This document shows positions 15,806 to 25,048 of a DNA stretch of 64,000 nt, in pieces. The DNA is taken from contig NZ_JBFAZX010000007.1 of NCBI RefSeq assembly GCF_040689395.1, forward strand, positions 261,515-325,514. Direction: 5' to 3'. A program made the position numbers and the translations under genes. Source of the stretch: Dactylosporangium sp040689395. Its GTDB lineage: Bacteria > Actinomycetota > Actinomycetes > Mycobacteriales > Micromonosporaceae. The notes under the pieces are model-generated. The model did no database searches, was not told the origin of the DNA, and saw nothing but the letters and a program-made list of their open reading frames with translations. How positions within the stretch are numbered: the stretch's first letter is position 1; each line of letters opens with the position of its first letter.

Positions 15806-18800
15806 TTGACCGAGCACACAGAGCCCGAAGACGCGATCGCCATTATCGGCATGAGCTGCCGGTTCGCGCCGGACCTCGATTCGCTGGAAAAGTTCTGGGA
15901 GTTTCTCAAGACCGGCCGCAGCACGGTGAGCGCCATGCCGGAGAAACGCTGGCGCCCGTATGCGGAGAGCAGCCCCAGGGCGACCGCGATCATGCGGAAC
16001 ACCACCCTGCTCGGCTCGTTCCTCGACGACATCGAGGGCTTCGACGCGGACTTCTTCGGCATCTCGCCCCGGGAAGCGGACTTCCTGGACCCGCAGCAGC
16101 GGTTCATGCTCGAACTCACCTGGGAGGCGCTGGCGGACGCCGGCATGGCACCGTTGTCGCTGCGCGGCACGGACGTGGGCGTGTTCGTCGCCGCGAACTC
16201 CAACGACTACGGCCGCCGGCTGCTGGAGGACATCCCGCTCACCGGCGCGTACGCCGTCAACGGCACGACCTACTACGGCATCGCCAACCGGGTCTCGTAC
16301 TTCCTGGACCTGCACGGCCCCAGCCTGGCCGTGGACACCGCGTGTGCCGGTTCGCTGACCGCGGTGCATCTGGCCGCGCAGAGCCTGCGCGACGGCGAGA
16401 CGCCGCTGGCCGTCGTCGGCGGCCTCAACATCATGGCGACCCCCGCGCTGAACGTCGCGTTGGAGGGCAGCGGCGCGTTGGCCCCGGACGGCAGGAGCAA
16501 GGCGTTCGACGGCGACGCCGACGGTTACGGCCGCGGCGAGGGCGCGGGTGTCCTGGTGCTCAAGCGCCTCGCCGACGCGCGCCGCGACGGTGACCCGGTA
16601 CAGGCGGTCATCCTCGGCAGCGGCGTGTTCCAGGACGGCCGTTCCGAGGGCATGATGGCGCCCAACGCCGACGCGCAGGAGCACATGCTGCGCCGGGTGT
16701 ACGAACGGGTCGGCATCGCACCGTCCTCGGTGGACTACGTCGAGGCGCACGGCACCGGCACCCCCACCGGGGACGGCAAGGAGATCGAGGCGCTCGCCAA
16801 GGTCTTCGGGCCCGGCCGCAGTGCCTCGAACCCCTGCCTGGTCGGCTCGGTGAAGCCGAACATCGGCCACGTCGAGGGCGGTTCGGGCATCGCCGGCGTG
16901 ATCAAGACCGTGCTGGCCATGCGGCACCGGCTGCTGCCGCCGAGCCTGCACGCCACACCCACTCCGGAGGTCGACTGGGACCGATCGGGACTGCGCCTCG
17001 TCGCGAAGCGCACCCCGTGGAAGGTCGGCGAGCGGCCCCGTCGGGCCGGCGTGTCCAGCTACGGCGTCGGCGGCACCATCGCCCACCTCATCCTCCAGGA
17101 GGGCCCGGCGCTGGACGCCCCGGCCACCGAGGCCGGCAGCGCCCGGCCGAAGGTGTACCCGCTGTCGGCCATGTCCGAGGCGGGGCTGCGTGCGCTGAGC
17201 GCGTCGGTCACGGACTGGCTGATCGAGAATCCGGACGCTTCGCTGCCGTCGCTCGGCCACACGTTGACCCACCGGCGCTCACACCTGGCCCAGCGCGCGG
17301 CCGTGGTGGCGGGCTCCGCCGAGGAACTCACGCAGCGGCTGCGTGACCTGGCCGAGGGCGTGATCGCGCCCGGCACCGGCTGGGCCCGGTGCGCCCCCGG
17401 CCAGCAGAACGGTGTGGTCTGGGTCTTCTCCGGCCATGGCGCGCAGTGGTCCGGCATGGGCCGGCAACTGCTCGCCGAGGATCCGGTCTTCGCCGCCGCG
17501 ATCGACGACCTGGCCGACGTGTTCCGCGCCGAGCTCGGCTGGACACCGCGCGAGGCCCTGGTGGCCGGTGGCCCGTGGAGCGCCGCGCACATCCAGGCCC
17601 TGACCGTCGCGATGCAGCTCGGTCTCGTCGCGGTCTGGCGCAGTCGCGGCCTGCGTCCGGGCGCGGCGATCGGCCACTCCGTCGGGGAGATCGCCGCCGC
17701 GGTGGCCGCCGGATCGCTGGACCCGCACGACGCGGTGCGCTTCGCCTGCCGTCGCGCGGCCGCGCTGCAGCGCCTGGAGGGCCTCGGCCGGATGGCGATG
17801 GCGAGCGTTCCGTTCGAGCAGGCCCGGCAGATGCTGGACGGCCGCGACGACATCGAGGCCGCGATCTCCGCCAGCCCGCACTCCACGGTGATCTCCGGGG
17901 ACGGCCCGGCGATCGAGGCGCTCCTGCCACAGTGGAATGCGGCCGGTATCCAGACGCGATGGATCAACTCGGACATCGCGTTCCACAGCCGGCACGTGGA
18001 CACCGTGCTCGAGGAGGTCGAGACCGCCGCCCGGGAGCTGGTCGCCCGGCCGCCCGTGGTGCCGCTGTACAGCACCGCCCTGAGTGACCCCCGCGCCGGC
18101 GACACTCGCGACAGCGCGTACTGGGCGACGAACCTGCGCCAGCCGGTCCGCTTCGCCGAGGCGATCGAGGCCGCGCTCGAGGACGGTCACCGGCTCTTCG
18201 TCGAGGTGTCCGCCCATCCCGTGGTGACGCACTCGATCAGCGAGACCGTGCACCACCTCGGCATCGAGGACGCCACGGTGACCGGCACGCTGGTCCGCAA
18301 CGCCGACGAGGTGCGCACCCTGCTGGGTAACCTGGCCAAGTTGCACTGCAACGGCGCGGCGGTCGACTGGTCCTGCGACCACCCCGGCGGCGAGCTGCTC
18401 GCGGTGCCGGCCGTCGCCTGGCAGCACCGGCCGTACTGGATCTTCCCGGACGCCGGCTCGGACGCCGGTCTCGGCGGCGGCCACGACCCGTCCCGGCACA
18501 GCCTGCTCGGCGGGCGGATGACCGTCAGCGGCGCACCGTCACGGCAGGTCTGGCAGACCTACCTCGACGTGGCCAGCCGGCCGTACCCCCTCTACCACGG
18601 GCTGGTCGGCGTCGAGGTGACCCCGGCCGCCTCGATCATCAACACGTTCGCGGAGGCGGCCGCCGACGCCAGTTCGGCATCGCTTTCCGACATCGTGCTG
18701 CGCACCCCGCTCGCGGTCGAGCCGCCCCGGGTGGTGCAGATCGTCCGCGAGGGTCTGTCGCTGTCGCTGGCCACCCAGATCGCGAGCGAGTCCACTCCGG

Positions 18801-21076
18801 ACGGTGACGACGAGTGGCTCACACACACCACGGCGACCGTCGATGTGGGGGCGGCGCCGCCGTCCGGGTGGATCGACGCCGACGCGCTGCGCGCCCGGCT
18901 GGCAGAGGGATCCCCGGCCCGGGTCGGGGAGATGTTCGAGCGCATGGGCGTCGGCGGGTACGCCTTCCCGTGGGAGATGGTCGAGCTGCGCCGCGATGAC
19001 CAGGAGCAGTTCGCCGTCCTGGACATCGTCCCGCCGCCCGCGACCGAGGCGACCAGCTGGGCCCACGTCATCGACGGAGCGTTGACCATCAGCGCGGTCG
19101 TGGTCGCGCCCGGCGACGCCACCACCCTGTGGATGTCGAAGTCGATCGAACGGGTCGCCTTCCGCGGCAGGCCGCCGGCCCGCGTCATGGTGCACAGCCG
19201 GCGTTCGCCACGCTCGCCGCTGGACACCGTGGACGTGTGGGTCTCCGGTATGGACGGCGACGTCCTCTGCGTCTGCGCGGGCCTGCGGTTCGCGGCGGTC
19301 GAGCACCTCGGCTCAGCGGTCCTGCCTCGCGAACTCGTCCACGAGATCGCCTGGCGGCCGTTGCCGGCCGGCGAACGCAGCGGCACCGCCGACCTGAGCC
19401 AGGTGGTCTTCGTCGGCGACGCGGCGGTGGCCGGTGCGCTGGCGCAGCGCTTCGAGGCCGCCGGGGTCCCCTGCGCCCACGTCGCGGACGAGCCGGACGC
19501 CGCGGACGGTCAGATCGGCCTGGGCCTGGATCTGCTCAGGCGGGCCGGGGCGATCGTGGTCGTGCCGTCACTCACCCGGCCGGGTGAGACCGTCGAACGA
19601 TCCGCGGAGCGGGCGGCGTGGTTGCTCGTGCGGACCGTCCAACGCCTGATCGAGATCCGCGCCGACGCGGCCAGCGAGGTCGCGCCGCAGCGGATCTGGT
19701 CGCTGACCCGCGGCGTGCGCGACGCGCGGGACGAACGCTCCGTGGCGCACGGCCCCGTGTGGGGCGCGTCCAGGATCGTCGCGGGGGAGCACCCCGAACT
19801 CTGGGGTGGCGCGGTCGACCTGCCCGGCGTCGGCGACGTGGACGACGAGACGAGCGCCCAGCTGCTGAGCGTGCTGCGCGAGGCGGCCGGCAAGGAGGAC
19901 GTCATCTCACTGGCCCCCGGCGGCGTCGAGGTCGCCCGGCTGACCCAGATCGAGCGCAGCGCCGACGGCAACCCGTTGCAGTGTTCGCCGGCCGGGACCG
20001 TGCTGATCACCGGCGGGCTCGGCTCGCTCGGCCTGGAGGTGGCCCGCTGGCTGGTCGATCACGGTGCGCGCCGGCTGCTGCTGACCAGCCGCCGCGGCCT
20101 GCCGCCCCGTTCGGAGTGGGGCAGCGTCAGCGAGCCCAGCGTCCTGCGGCAGATCGAGGGTGTCCTGGCCCTGGAGGCGCTGGGCGTGACCGTGGTGGCG
20201 CTGGCGCTGGACATCACCGACGCCGCCGAGGTCGCCCGCAAGCTCGCGCCCGGCGCGCTCGGCCTGCCCGCGATCCGGGGCATCGTCCACGCCGCCGGGG
20301 TGGTCAACGACGACCTGGTGGACAAGGTGCAGCTGGCCGGGCTGCGCGACGTCATGGCGCCGAAGGCCGCCGGAGCGATGGTGCTGCACCGCCTCTTCCC
20401 GCCCGGTGAGCTGGAGTTCTTCGTGATGTTCTCCTCCAGTGGCCAGTTCGCCCGGCTCTCCGGGCAGACCAGCTACGCGGCGGCGAACTCGTTCATGGAC
20501 GCGCTGGCCGCGCACCGCAACTCCGGTGGCCACGTCGAGACCCGCAGCATGGGCTGGACGGCCTGGCGTGGCCTCGGTCTGGCATCGGGCATCGCCAGCA
20601 CCATGCTGGAGGCCAACTCCCGCGGGCTGGACGCCGTCTCGGTGGCTGAGGCGTTGCGGGCCTGGTCGTTCGGCGACCGGTTCCAGGCGAGCTACCAGGC
20701 GGTCCTGCGGGTCCTGCCGACCCCGCCGAATGCGCCGCGGCTGCCGATGTTCCGGGAACTGACCGCCACCGACGACACGCATACCGCCGCCGGCCCGGGA
20801 TTCAGCGTCGACTTCGAGGCCCTGTCCGACGAGGACATCCGGCAGCGGGTCAGCGCCGACGTCCGCGAGCAGGTGGCGGCCGAGCTCAATCTCGACCCTG
20901 TGGACGTCGAGCCCAAGCGACCGCTGGTCGAGCTCGGTGTCGACTCGGTGATGACGGTCGCGCTGCGGATCCGGCTGCAGCGCCGCTACGGCCTGGACCT
21001 GCCGCCCACGATCCTATGGGCGAAGCCGACCGTCGCCGCCCTGTCCGAGCACGTCATCGACAACCTGAGCCCCTGA
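15806..21076 (+). CDS. Iterative type I aromatic polyketide synthase (NcsB/MdpB type)
   Basis: 1756 aa from TTG 15806 with GAGGAGCGAGGA upstream; an in-frame ATG at 15689 lacks one. Domains: KS about 15-440 (Cys180 in DTACAGS, His in EAHGTGTPTGDG and NIGHVEGG); AT about 545-860 (Ser625 in GHSVGE, malonyl-type SDIAFHSRHVD); dehydratase-like about 890-1150 (His931 in HGLVGVEVTP); KR about 1395-1600 (LITGGLGSLG, Tyr1557 in SYAAANS); ACP about 1680-1750 (Ser1714 in GVDSVM). There is no thioesterase. Single-module KS-AT-DH-KR-ACP synthases of about 1750 aa make 6-methylsalicylate, orsellinate or naphthoates iteratively. Chain length cannot be read from sequence. Product is likely the aryl side unit. 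Confidence 0.93.
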   Translation: MTEHTEPEDAIAIIGMSCRFAPDLDSLEKFWEFLKTGRSTVSAMPEKRWRPYAESSPRATAIMRNTTLLGSFLDDIEGFDADFFGISPREADFLDPQQRFMLELTWEALADAGMAPLSLRGTDVGVFVAANSNDYGRRLLEDIPLTGAYAVNGTTYYGIANRVSYFLDLHGPSLAVDTACAGSLTAVHLAAQSLRDGETPLAVVGGLNIMATPALNVALEGSGALAPDGRSKAFDGDADGYGRGEGAGVLVLKRLADARRDGDPVQAVILGSGVFQDGRSEGMMAPNADAQEHMLRRVYERVGIAPSSVDYVEAHGTGTPTGDGKEIEALAKVFGPGRSASNPCLVGSVKPNIGHVEGGSGIAGVIKTVLAMRHRLLPPSLHATPTPEVDWDRSGLRLVAKRTPWKVGERPRRAGVSSYGVGGTIAHLILQEGPALDAPATEAGSARPKVYPLSAMSEAGLRALSASVTDWLIENPDASLPSLGHTLTHRRSHLAQRAAVVAGSAEELTQRLRDLAEGVIAPGTGWARCAPGQQNGVVWVFSGHGAQWSGMGRQLLAEDPVFAAAIDDLADVFRAELGWTPREALVAGGPWSAAHIQALTVAMQLGLVAVWRSRGLRPGAAIGHSVGEIAAAVAAGSLDPHDAVRFACRRAAALQRLEGLGRMAMASVPFEQARQMLDGRDDIEAAISASPHSTVISGDGPAIEALLPQWNAAGIQTRWINSDIAFHSRHVDTVLEEVETAARELVARPPVVPLYSTALSDPRAGDTRDSAYWATNLRQPVRFAEAIEAALEDGHRLFVEVSAHPVVTHSISETVHHLGIEDATVTGTLVRNADEVRTLLGNLAKLHCNGAAVDWSCDHPGGELLAVPAVAWQHRPYWIFPDAGSDAGLGGGHDPSRHSLLGGRMTVSGAPSRQVWQTYLDVASRPYPLYHGLVGVEVTPAASIINTFAEAAADASSASLSDIVLRTPLAVEPPRVVQIVREGLSLSLATQIASESTPDGDDEWLTHTTATVDVGAAPPSGWIDADALRARLAEGSPARVGEMFERMGVGGYAFPWEMVELRRDDQEQFAVLDIVPPPATEATSWAHVIDGALTISAVVVAPGDATTLWMSKSIERVAFRGRPPARVMVHSRRSPRSPLDTVDVWVSGMDGDVLCVCAGLRFAAVEHLGSAVLPRELVHEIAWRPLPAGERSGTADLSQVVFVGDAAVAGALAQRFEAAGVPCAHVADEPDAADGQIGLGLDLLRRAGAIVVVPSLTRPGETVERSAERAAWLLVRTVQRLIEIRADAASEVAPQRIWSLTRGVRDARDERSVAHGPVWGASRIVAGEHPELWGGAVDLPGVGDVDDETSAQLLSVLREAAGKEDVISLAPGGVEVARLTQIERSADGNPLQCSPAGTVLITGGLGSLGLEVARWLVDHGARRLLLTSRRGLPPRSEWGSVSEPSVLRQIEGVLALEALGVTVVALALDITDAAEVARKLAPGALGLPAIRGIVHAAGVVNDDLVDKVQLAGLRDVMAPKAAGAMVLHRLFPPGELEFFVMFSSSGQFARLSGQTSYAAANSFMDALAAHRNSGGHVETRSMGWTAWRGLGLASGIASTMLEANSRGLDAVSVAEALRAWSFGDRFQASYQAVLRVLPTPPNAPRLPMFRELTATDDTHTAAGPGFSVDFEALSDEDIRQRVSADVREQVAAELNLDPVDVEPKRPLVELGVDSVMTVALRIRLQRRYGLDLPPTILWAKPTVAALSEHVIDNLSP

Positions 21077-21137
21077 GCCGCACCGGCTGCCGGCGGACCG
21101 AACCAACCGCGTACCGAATAACGAGAGGATGCAGACA

Positions 21138-21554
21138 ATGGCCAGCACCGAACGGACCGACTCCCTGACCGACTCCGACAAAGCCGCCGTCGCCGGGCTC
21201 ACCCAGCGGATGGTGGCGGCCTGGTCCGGCCACGACGCGGATGCCTTCGCCGACCTGTTCGTCGAGGACGGCACCATGATCCTGCCGGGCGTCTTCCGCG
21301 CCGGCCGCGAGGAGATCCGGGCGTTCATGGCCGCCGCCTTCCAGGCCGAGTACAAGGGCAGCCAGGTCACCGGGCAGCCGCTGCACCTGCGGTTCCTGGG
21401 TCCGGACGTGGCCGTGCTGCTGACCGAGGGTGGGGTGCTGGCGCCGGGCGACACTGAGGTGACCAGCGCCCGCGCGATCCGGGCGACCTGGCTCGCCACG
21501 AAGCGTGACGGGCAGTGGCGCCTGGCCGGTTACCAGAACAGCCCGCGCAACTGA
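21138..21554 (+). CDS. SgcJ/EcaC-family NTF2-like protein
   Basis: 138 aa from ATG 21138, nine bases after GAGAGG (ATG 21129 would sit on the ribosome-binding site). SnoaL/NTF2-like cone fold: SDKAAVAGLTQRMVAAW, then HDADAFADLFVEDGTMILPG, and the C-terminal strand WRLAGYQNSPRN. This TIGR02246 subgroup is named for SgcJ of the C-1027 enediyne cluster, where it is implicated in early polyene/core formation. It follows the aromatic PKS by 61 bases and may be co-transcribed, though its partner is more likely PKSE. Confidence 0.85.
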   Translation: MASTERTDSLTDSDKAAVAGLTQRMVAAWSGHDADAFADLFVEDGTMILPGVFRAGREEIRAFMAAAFQAEYKGSQVTGQPLHLRFLGPDVAVLLTEGGVLAPGDTEVTSARAIRATWLATKRDGQWRLAGYQNSPRN

Positions 21555-21617
21555 CATCTGGCGGGTCACCTGCGGCGTGAACGTCGCCGGTCGACGCCGC
21601 CAGGCGGGTCCGCAGTG

Positions 21618-21651
21618 GCCGCAGCTCCGGTGCACCGCCCGGAGCTGCGGC
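21618..21651 (+). terminator. Terminator hairpin after the SgcJ-like gene
   Basis: Perfect 13-bp stem GCCGCAGCTCCGG (21618-21630) with 21639-21651, loop TGCACCGC, followed by CTTTG. It separates the PKS/SgcJ unit from the pump gene. Confidence 0.75.
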
Positions 21652-21765
21652 TTTGCGCGTCCCGCGAGCGGGATGGAACCCGTGCGCTGGTGATGTCGAA
21701 ATCCATCCGGCGACTCCGACTACCTATTGAGGTATCGCGTCAGCACCTGGACCCGAGGGGAATTC

Positions 21766-23268
21766 ATGAGCACGGTGAATGACAGTGAGAAGTCCTCGCA
21801 GAACGGCTCGCCGCGCGAGCCAGCGGGGGCGGATCCACGGCGTTGGCGGGCGCTTGCGCTGCTGGGCGTGCTGCAGTTCATGCTGGTGCTTGACATCACC
21901 ATCGTGAATGTGGCACTACCGAAGATCGAGACCAGTCTCGGTTTCTCCCAGGCGGGCCTTGCCTGGGTGGTCAGCGGCTACGTATTGATGGCGGGCGGCT
22001 TCCTGCTGCTCGGTGGCCGGCTGGCAGACGTGTTCGGCCGCCGCCGGATGCTGCTCATCGGGACGGCCCTGTTCATGGTGGCGTCGGCCGTGTGTGGCGC
22101 CGCCCAGAGCCCCGGGATGCTGATCGGCGGCCGCTTCGCGCAGGGCCTGGGCGAGGCGTTCGCCGCGCCGGCGGCACTGGGGCTGATCGCGTTGCTGTTC
22201 ACCGACGCGAAGGAGCGGACCAAGGCCCTGGGGATCTGGGGTGGCCTGACCGGCATCGGCGGGATCACCGGCTACATCATCTCCGGGCTGTTCACCACGT
22301 ACCTGTCCTGGCGCGGGATCTTCTACATCAACGTGCCCGTGGCGCTGGTGCTGCTGTTCGTCGTGCCCCGGCTGGTCGCGGAGAACCGGATGGTCCGGGA
22401 GACCCGCCGCCTCGACTTCACCGGCGCGCTGGTCGCCACCGCCGGCCTGGTCGGCGTGGTGTACGGGCTGCTGGAGGCCGCCTCGCGGCCCTGGGGCTCC
22501 AGCAGCGTGCTGCTGCCCCTGATCGGCGGCGTCGTCCTGCTGGCGGTGACGCTGCTCATCGAGATGCGCTCGTCGGAGCCGCTCATCCCGCTGCAGTTCT
22601 TCGCCAACCGGACCCGGACGGTCGCCAACGCCACCGCCGTGTTGTTCATGGCGGCGTTCATCCCGTACTCCTTCCTGCTGACCCTCTTCGAGCAGCAGGT
22701 GCTGGGCTACTCCCCGCTGCAGAGCGGCCTGTCGTACCTGCCGCTGGGGATCGCCATCGGCATGGGCATCGGGATGAGCACCGGGCTCACCCCCAAGGTT
22801 GGCGTCAAGGCGATCAGCGCCGTCAGCTTCATCATGGGCGGCGTCGGTCTCCTGCTGACCAGCATGATCACGAAGGACAGCTCGTACCTCGGCGGGTTGC
22901 TGCCCGGGATGATCATCCTCGGCTTCTTCGCCGGCGCGACCATGCCCGCCATGACCAACGCCGCGCTGCACAACGTCACCGGCCAGGACTCCGGCCTGGC
23001 GTCGGGCGTGCAGACCACCGCGCAGCAGATCGGCAGCGCGCTCGGCCTCGCCACCCTGGTCACGCTGGCGGTCCGCGTCGCGGGCGACAAGCTGCAGTCC
23101 GGCGCCGCCCCGGCGGCCGCGTTCACCGACGGCTACGTGCTGTCGTTCCGGATCGGCGCGGTGCTGCTCGTGGTCGCGGGTGTCCTGGTGGCCCTGCTGC
23201 TCGAGCGGGGCGTCGCCACGTCGCCGCAGCCGGAGGCGGACGTCGCCCCCGTTCCCGTGAACAGTTGA
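21766..23268 (+). CDS. MFS drug efflux pump, DHA2 family (SgcB-like)
   Basis: 500 aa from ATG 21766 with GAGGGG five bases upstream. Cytoplasmic N-terminus of about 35 aa, then about 14 transmembrane segments. The family signatures are LDITIVNVALPKI in TM1 (DHA2 motif), GGRLADVFGRRRM (motif A) and a Gly-rich GGLTGIGGITGYIISG (motif C). A short Pro/Glu tail ends the protein. Similar 14-TM pumps accompany enediyne clusters as self-resistance exporters. It is probably co-transcribed with the small ABM-like gene 32 bases downstream. Confidence 0.88.
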   Translation: MSTVNDSEKSSQNGSPREPAGADPRRWRALALLGVLQFMLVLDITIVNVALPKIETSLGFSQAGLAWVVSGYVLMAGGFLLLGGRLADVFGRRRMLLIGTALFMVASAVCGAAQSPGMLIGGRFAQGLGEAFAAPAALGLIALLFTDAKERTKALGIWGGLTGIGGITGYIISGLFTTYLSWRGIFYINVPVALVLLFVVPRLVAENRMVRETRRLDFTGALVATAGLVGVVYGLLEAASRPWGSSSVLLPLIGGVVLLAVTLLIEMRSSEPLIPLQFFANRTRTVANATAVLFMAAFIPYSFLLTLFEQQVLGYSPLQSGLSYLPLGIAIGMGIGMSTGLTPKVGVKAISAVSFIMGGVGLLLTSMITKDSSYLGGLLPGMIILGFFAGATMPAMTNAALHNVTGQDSGLASGVQTTAQQIGSALGLATLVTLAVRVAGDKLQSGAAPAAAFTDGYVLSFRIGAVLLVVAGVLVALLLERGVATSPQPEADVAPVPVNS

Positions 23269-23300
23269 GACGTGAACAGTCCAGAGAGGACGGTGTTGTC

Positions 23301-23603
23301 GTGAGCAAGGCCTTCGTCGTTCGGTACGAGATGCGACCGGACAGCGCGGACGAGAACCAGCGGCTCATCGAGAACGTCTTCGCCGAGCTCGCGCAGAAGC
23401 AGCCGGACGGCATCCGGTACGCGTCCTTCCGGCTTGACGACGGCGTGACCTTCGTCCATGTCGGGATCTCCTCCGACGACAGCAACGCGTTGGGCGAGAC
23501 GGCCGCCTTCCAGGAGTTCCAGAAGGCCTTCGGCGAGCGGGCCGCCACCAAACCGGTGGCCAGCGGCGCCCAGGTGGTGGGGTCGTACGGCTTCGACCGA
23601 TAG
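23301..23603 (+). CDS. Small ABM-like (dimeric alpha+beta barrel) protein
   Basis: 100 aa from GTG 23301, ten bases after GAGAGGA. The pattern KAFVVRYEMRPDSADEN (strand-loop), RLIENVFAELAQK (helix), IRYASFRLDDGVTFVHVG (two strands), then a helix rich in Phe and a last strand is the ferredoxin-like fold of antibiotic-biosynthesis monooxygenase/stress-responsive barrel proteins. No catalytic residue can be named. It follows the pump gene by 32 bases and ends before two terminators; a role in binding or oxidising a small intermediate is a guess. Confidence 0.65.
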   Translation: MSKAFVVRYEMRPDSADENQRLIENVFAELAQKQPDGIRYASFRLDDGVTFVHVGISSDDSNALGETAAFQEFQKAFGERAATKPVASGAQVVGSYGFDR

Positions 23604-23641
23604 CCGCGCACCCCGCTCGTGAACGCGTTCCGCACGACGGG

Positions 23642-23684
23642 CAGGCGCCGCCGACGCTGACTTCAGCAGCGCCGGCGGCGCCTG
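23642..23684. terminator. GC-rich terminator hairpin 1
   Basis: Perfect 12-bp stem CAGGCGCCGCCG (23642-23653) with 23673-23684. It lies between the convergent ABM-like gene and the alpha/beta hydrolase gene. Confidence 0.7.
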
Positions 23685-23711
23685 TTCACCGGCGTTCCCG
23701 GCACAAAAGAA

Positions 23712-23745
23712 TGTCCGTGCACCGCCGGTGAGCGATGCACGGACA
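23712..23745. terminator. Terminator hairpin 2
   Basis: 10-bp stem TGTCCGTGCA (23712-23721) with TGCACGGACA (23736-23745), immediately past the stop of the minus-strand hydrolase and probably serving it. Confidence 0.65.
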
Positions 23746-23761
23746 CCCATTTGAGCGGCTT

Positions 23762-24637
23762 TCAGGAGGTGAAGAAGTCCTTGACCAGGGGAGCGGCCTT
23801 GCGTTGGTCGGGCACGTGGCCTTCGCCTTCGAGGAACAGCAGCGAGGCGTCCGGGATCTCCTCGGAAAGGGTCACCATGGCATCGCGGATGGAGACCGCC
23901 GTGTCCGCGCCGCAGAGCAGGAAGGTCGGCACCGTGATCTGTGGCAGAAGGTCGAAGGGAATGGCGCTGTGCTGCTCGTCGATGATCGAGTCGTAAAGCA
24001 TCGACGGCGCGTTGGCCTCGAAGCCCTTCCACGCCGGGTGCCGCTTGAAGTTGTCCAGCGTCTCGGGGGTGAGGAAGCCGACGACCTCCATCCCGAAGAG
24101 CGTGACCGCCTCCTCCCGGCGGTCCTCGGCGAGCAGCTGCTTCAACCGCGTCATCTGCTCGGGCGTGATCTTCGGGTAGCAGTACGGCGGCTCGTACATG
24201 GCGAGCTTCGCCATCGGCACTCCGCCGGCGGCGGCGTGCACGGCGATGATCCCGCCGGTGCAGTTGGCGAACACGTGCCCCGGCTCGCCGGCCAGTTCGG
24301 TCACCGCGGCCAGGTCCTCGACCTCACGCTGGATCGTGTACTGGTCGGGGTCGCCGTAGCCGCTGTCGCCGCGACCGCGGCGGTCGTAGTTGTACACCGT
24401 GAAACGGTCGGAGAGCATCTGGGCGAAGGCGCCGAACATGAAGCGGTCGTTGAGGCCTCCGCCGATCACCATGGCGGCCGGGCCGCTGCCGGAGATCTCG
24501 ACGGCGATCGAGGTGCCGTCCGCCGAGGTGACGAATTCCAAGCGGCCGCCGGCCGGTGCGTCGTAGTCGTCGTCGAGGTAGGTGTCCAGCCCTTCGGGGG
24601 CGACCCCGATGTCGGCTTGCCTTGTTGTATCTTCCAT
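23762..24637 (-). CDS. Alpha/beta hydrolase with Cys at the nucleophile position
   Basis: 291 aa. After a 40-aa N-terminal extension the protein has the alpha/beta-hydrolase fold: core strands VTSADGTSIAVEISG, YNYDRRGRGDSG, the nucleophile-elbow segment VFANCTGGIIAVHAAA, acid region LLCGADTAVS, and the terminal His in LFLEGEGHVPD. In relatives the elbow reads G-x-S-x-G-G; here it is A-N-Cys126-T-G-G, so a Cys replaces the usual Ser. The enzyme could be a thiol hydrolase or acyl transferase, or could have lost hydrolysis. It is monocistronic, diverging from the DUF4287 gene. Confidence 0.75.
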   Translation of the reverse strand: MEDTTRQADIGVAPEGLDTYLDDDYDAPAGGRLEFVTSADGTSIAVEISGSGPAAMVIGGGLNDRFMFGAFAQMLSDRFTVYNYDRRGRGDSGYGDPDQYTIQREVEDLAAVTELAGEPGHVFANCTGGIIAVHAAAGGVPMAKLAMYEPPYCYPKITPEQMTRLKQLLAEDRREEAVTLFGMEVVGFLTPETLDNFKRHPAWKGFEANAPSMLYDSIIDEQHSAIPFDLLPQITVPTFLLCGADTAVSIRDAMVTLSEEIPDASLLFLEGEGHVPDQRKAAPLVKDFFTS

Positions 24638-24821
24638 GCGTGGCCTCCTGGATGTGGTGAGCCGGATCGCATTGTCACGCTAACTTCGGCATCGCAGTCC
24701 GTGCATCTCCGTGATTGCGGAACTGCCGCGTAAAACTCCGGCCGTCATCCATTTCTGACCGGCCCGAGTCGTCTATTCTGACTCTCGTCGAAATCCACTC
24801 ACATGAAGGAGAACGCGCACC

Positions 24822-25022
24822 ATGACGACCCCGTCGAGCGGACCGCGAATCAGTTTCCCGGCCATCGAGAAGAAGTACGGAAAGTCGATCGATGAATGGA
24901 TGACGATCATCTCGTCGTCACCGCTGACCAAGCATTCCGAACTCGTCAACTGGCTGAAGACGGAGCACGGCGTCGGGCACGGGCACGCCACGGCGCTGGT
25001 CCACAAGCAGAAGGAACAGTAG
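24822..25022 (+). CDS. DUF4287 small protein
   Basis: 66 aa, ATG 24822 with AAGGAG upstream. The sequence IEKKYGKSIDEWMTII...LVNWLKTEHGVGHGHATALVH is a recognisable DUF4287 domain, a short helical module of unknown function often found alone or fused to DUF5655. Its codon usage fits the neighbours. It is monocistronic and faces the DUF899 gene tail to tail, with only 26 bases between stops. No specific link to enediyne synthesis can be argued. Confidence 0.75.
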   Translation: MTTPSSGPRISFPAIEKKYGKSIDEWMTIISSSPLTKHSELVNWLKTEHGVGHGHATALVHKQKEQ

Positions 25023-25048
25023 GCCTGCGGCGCTCCGGCCGCCGGCGA

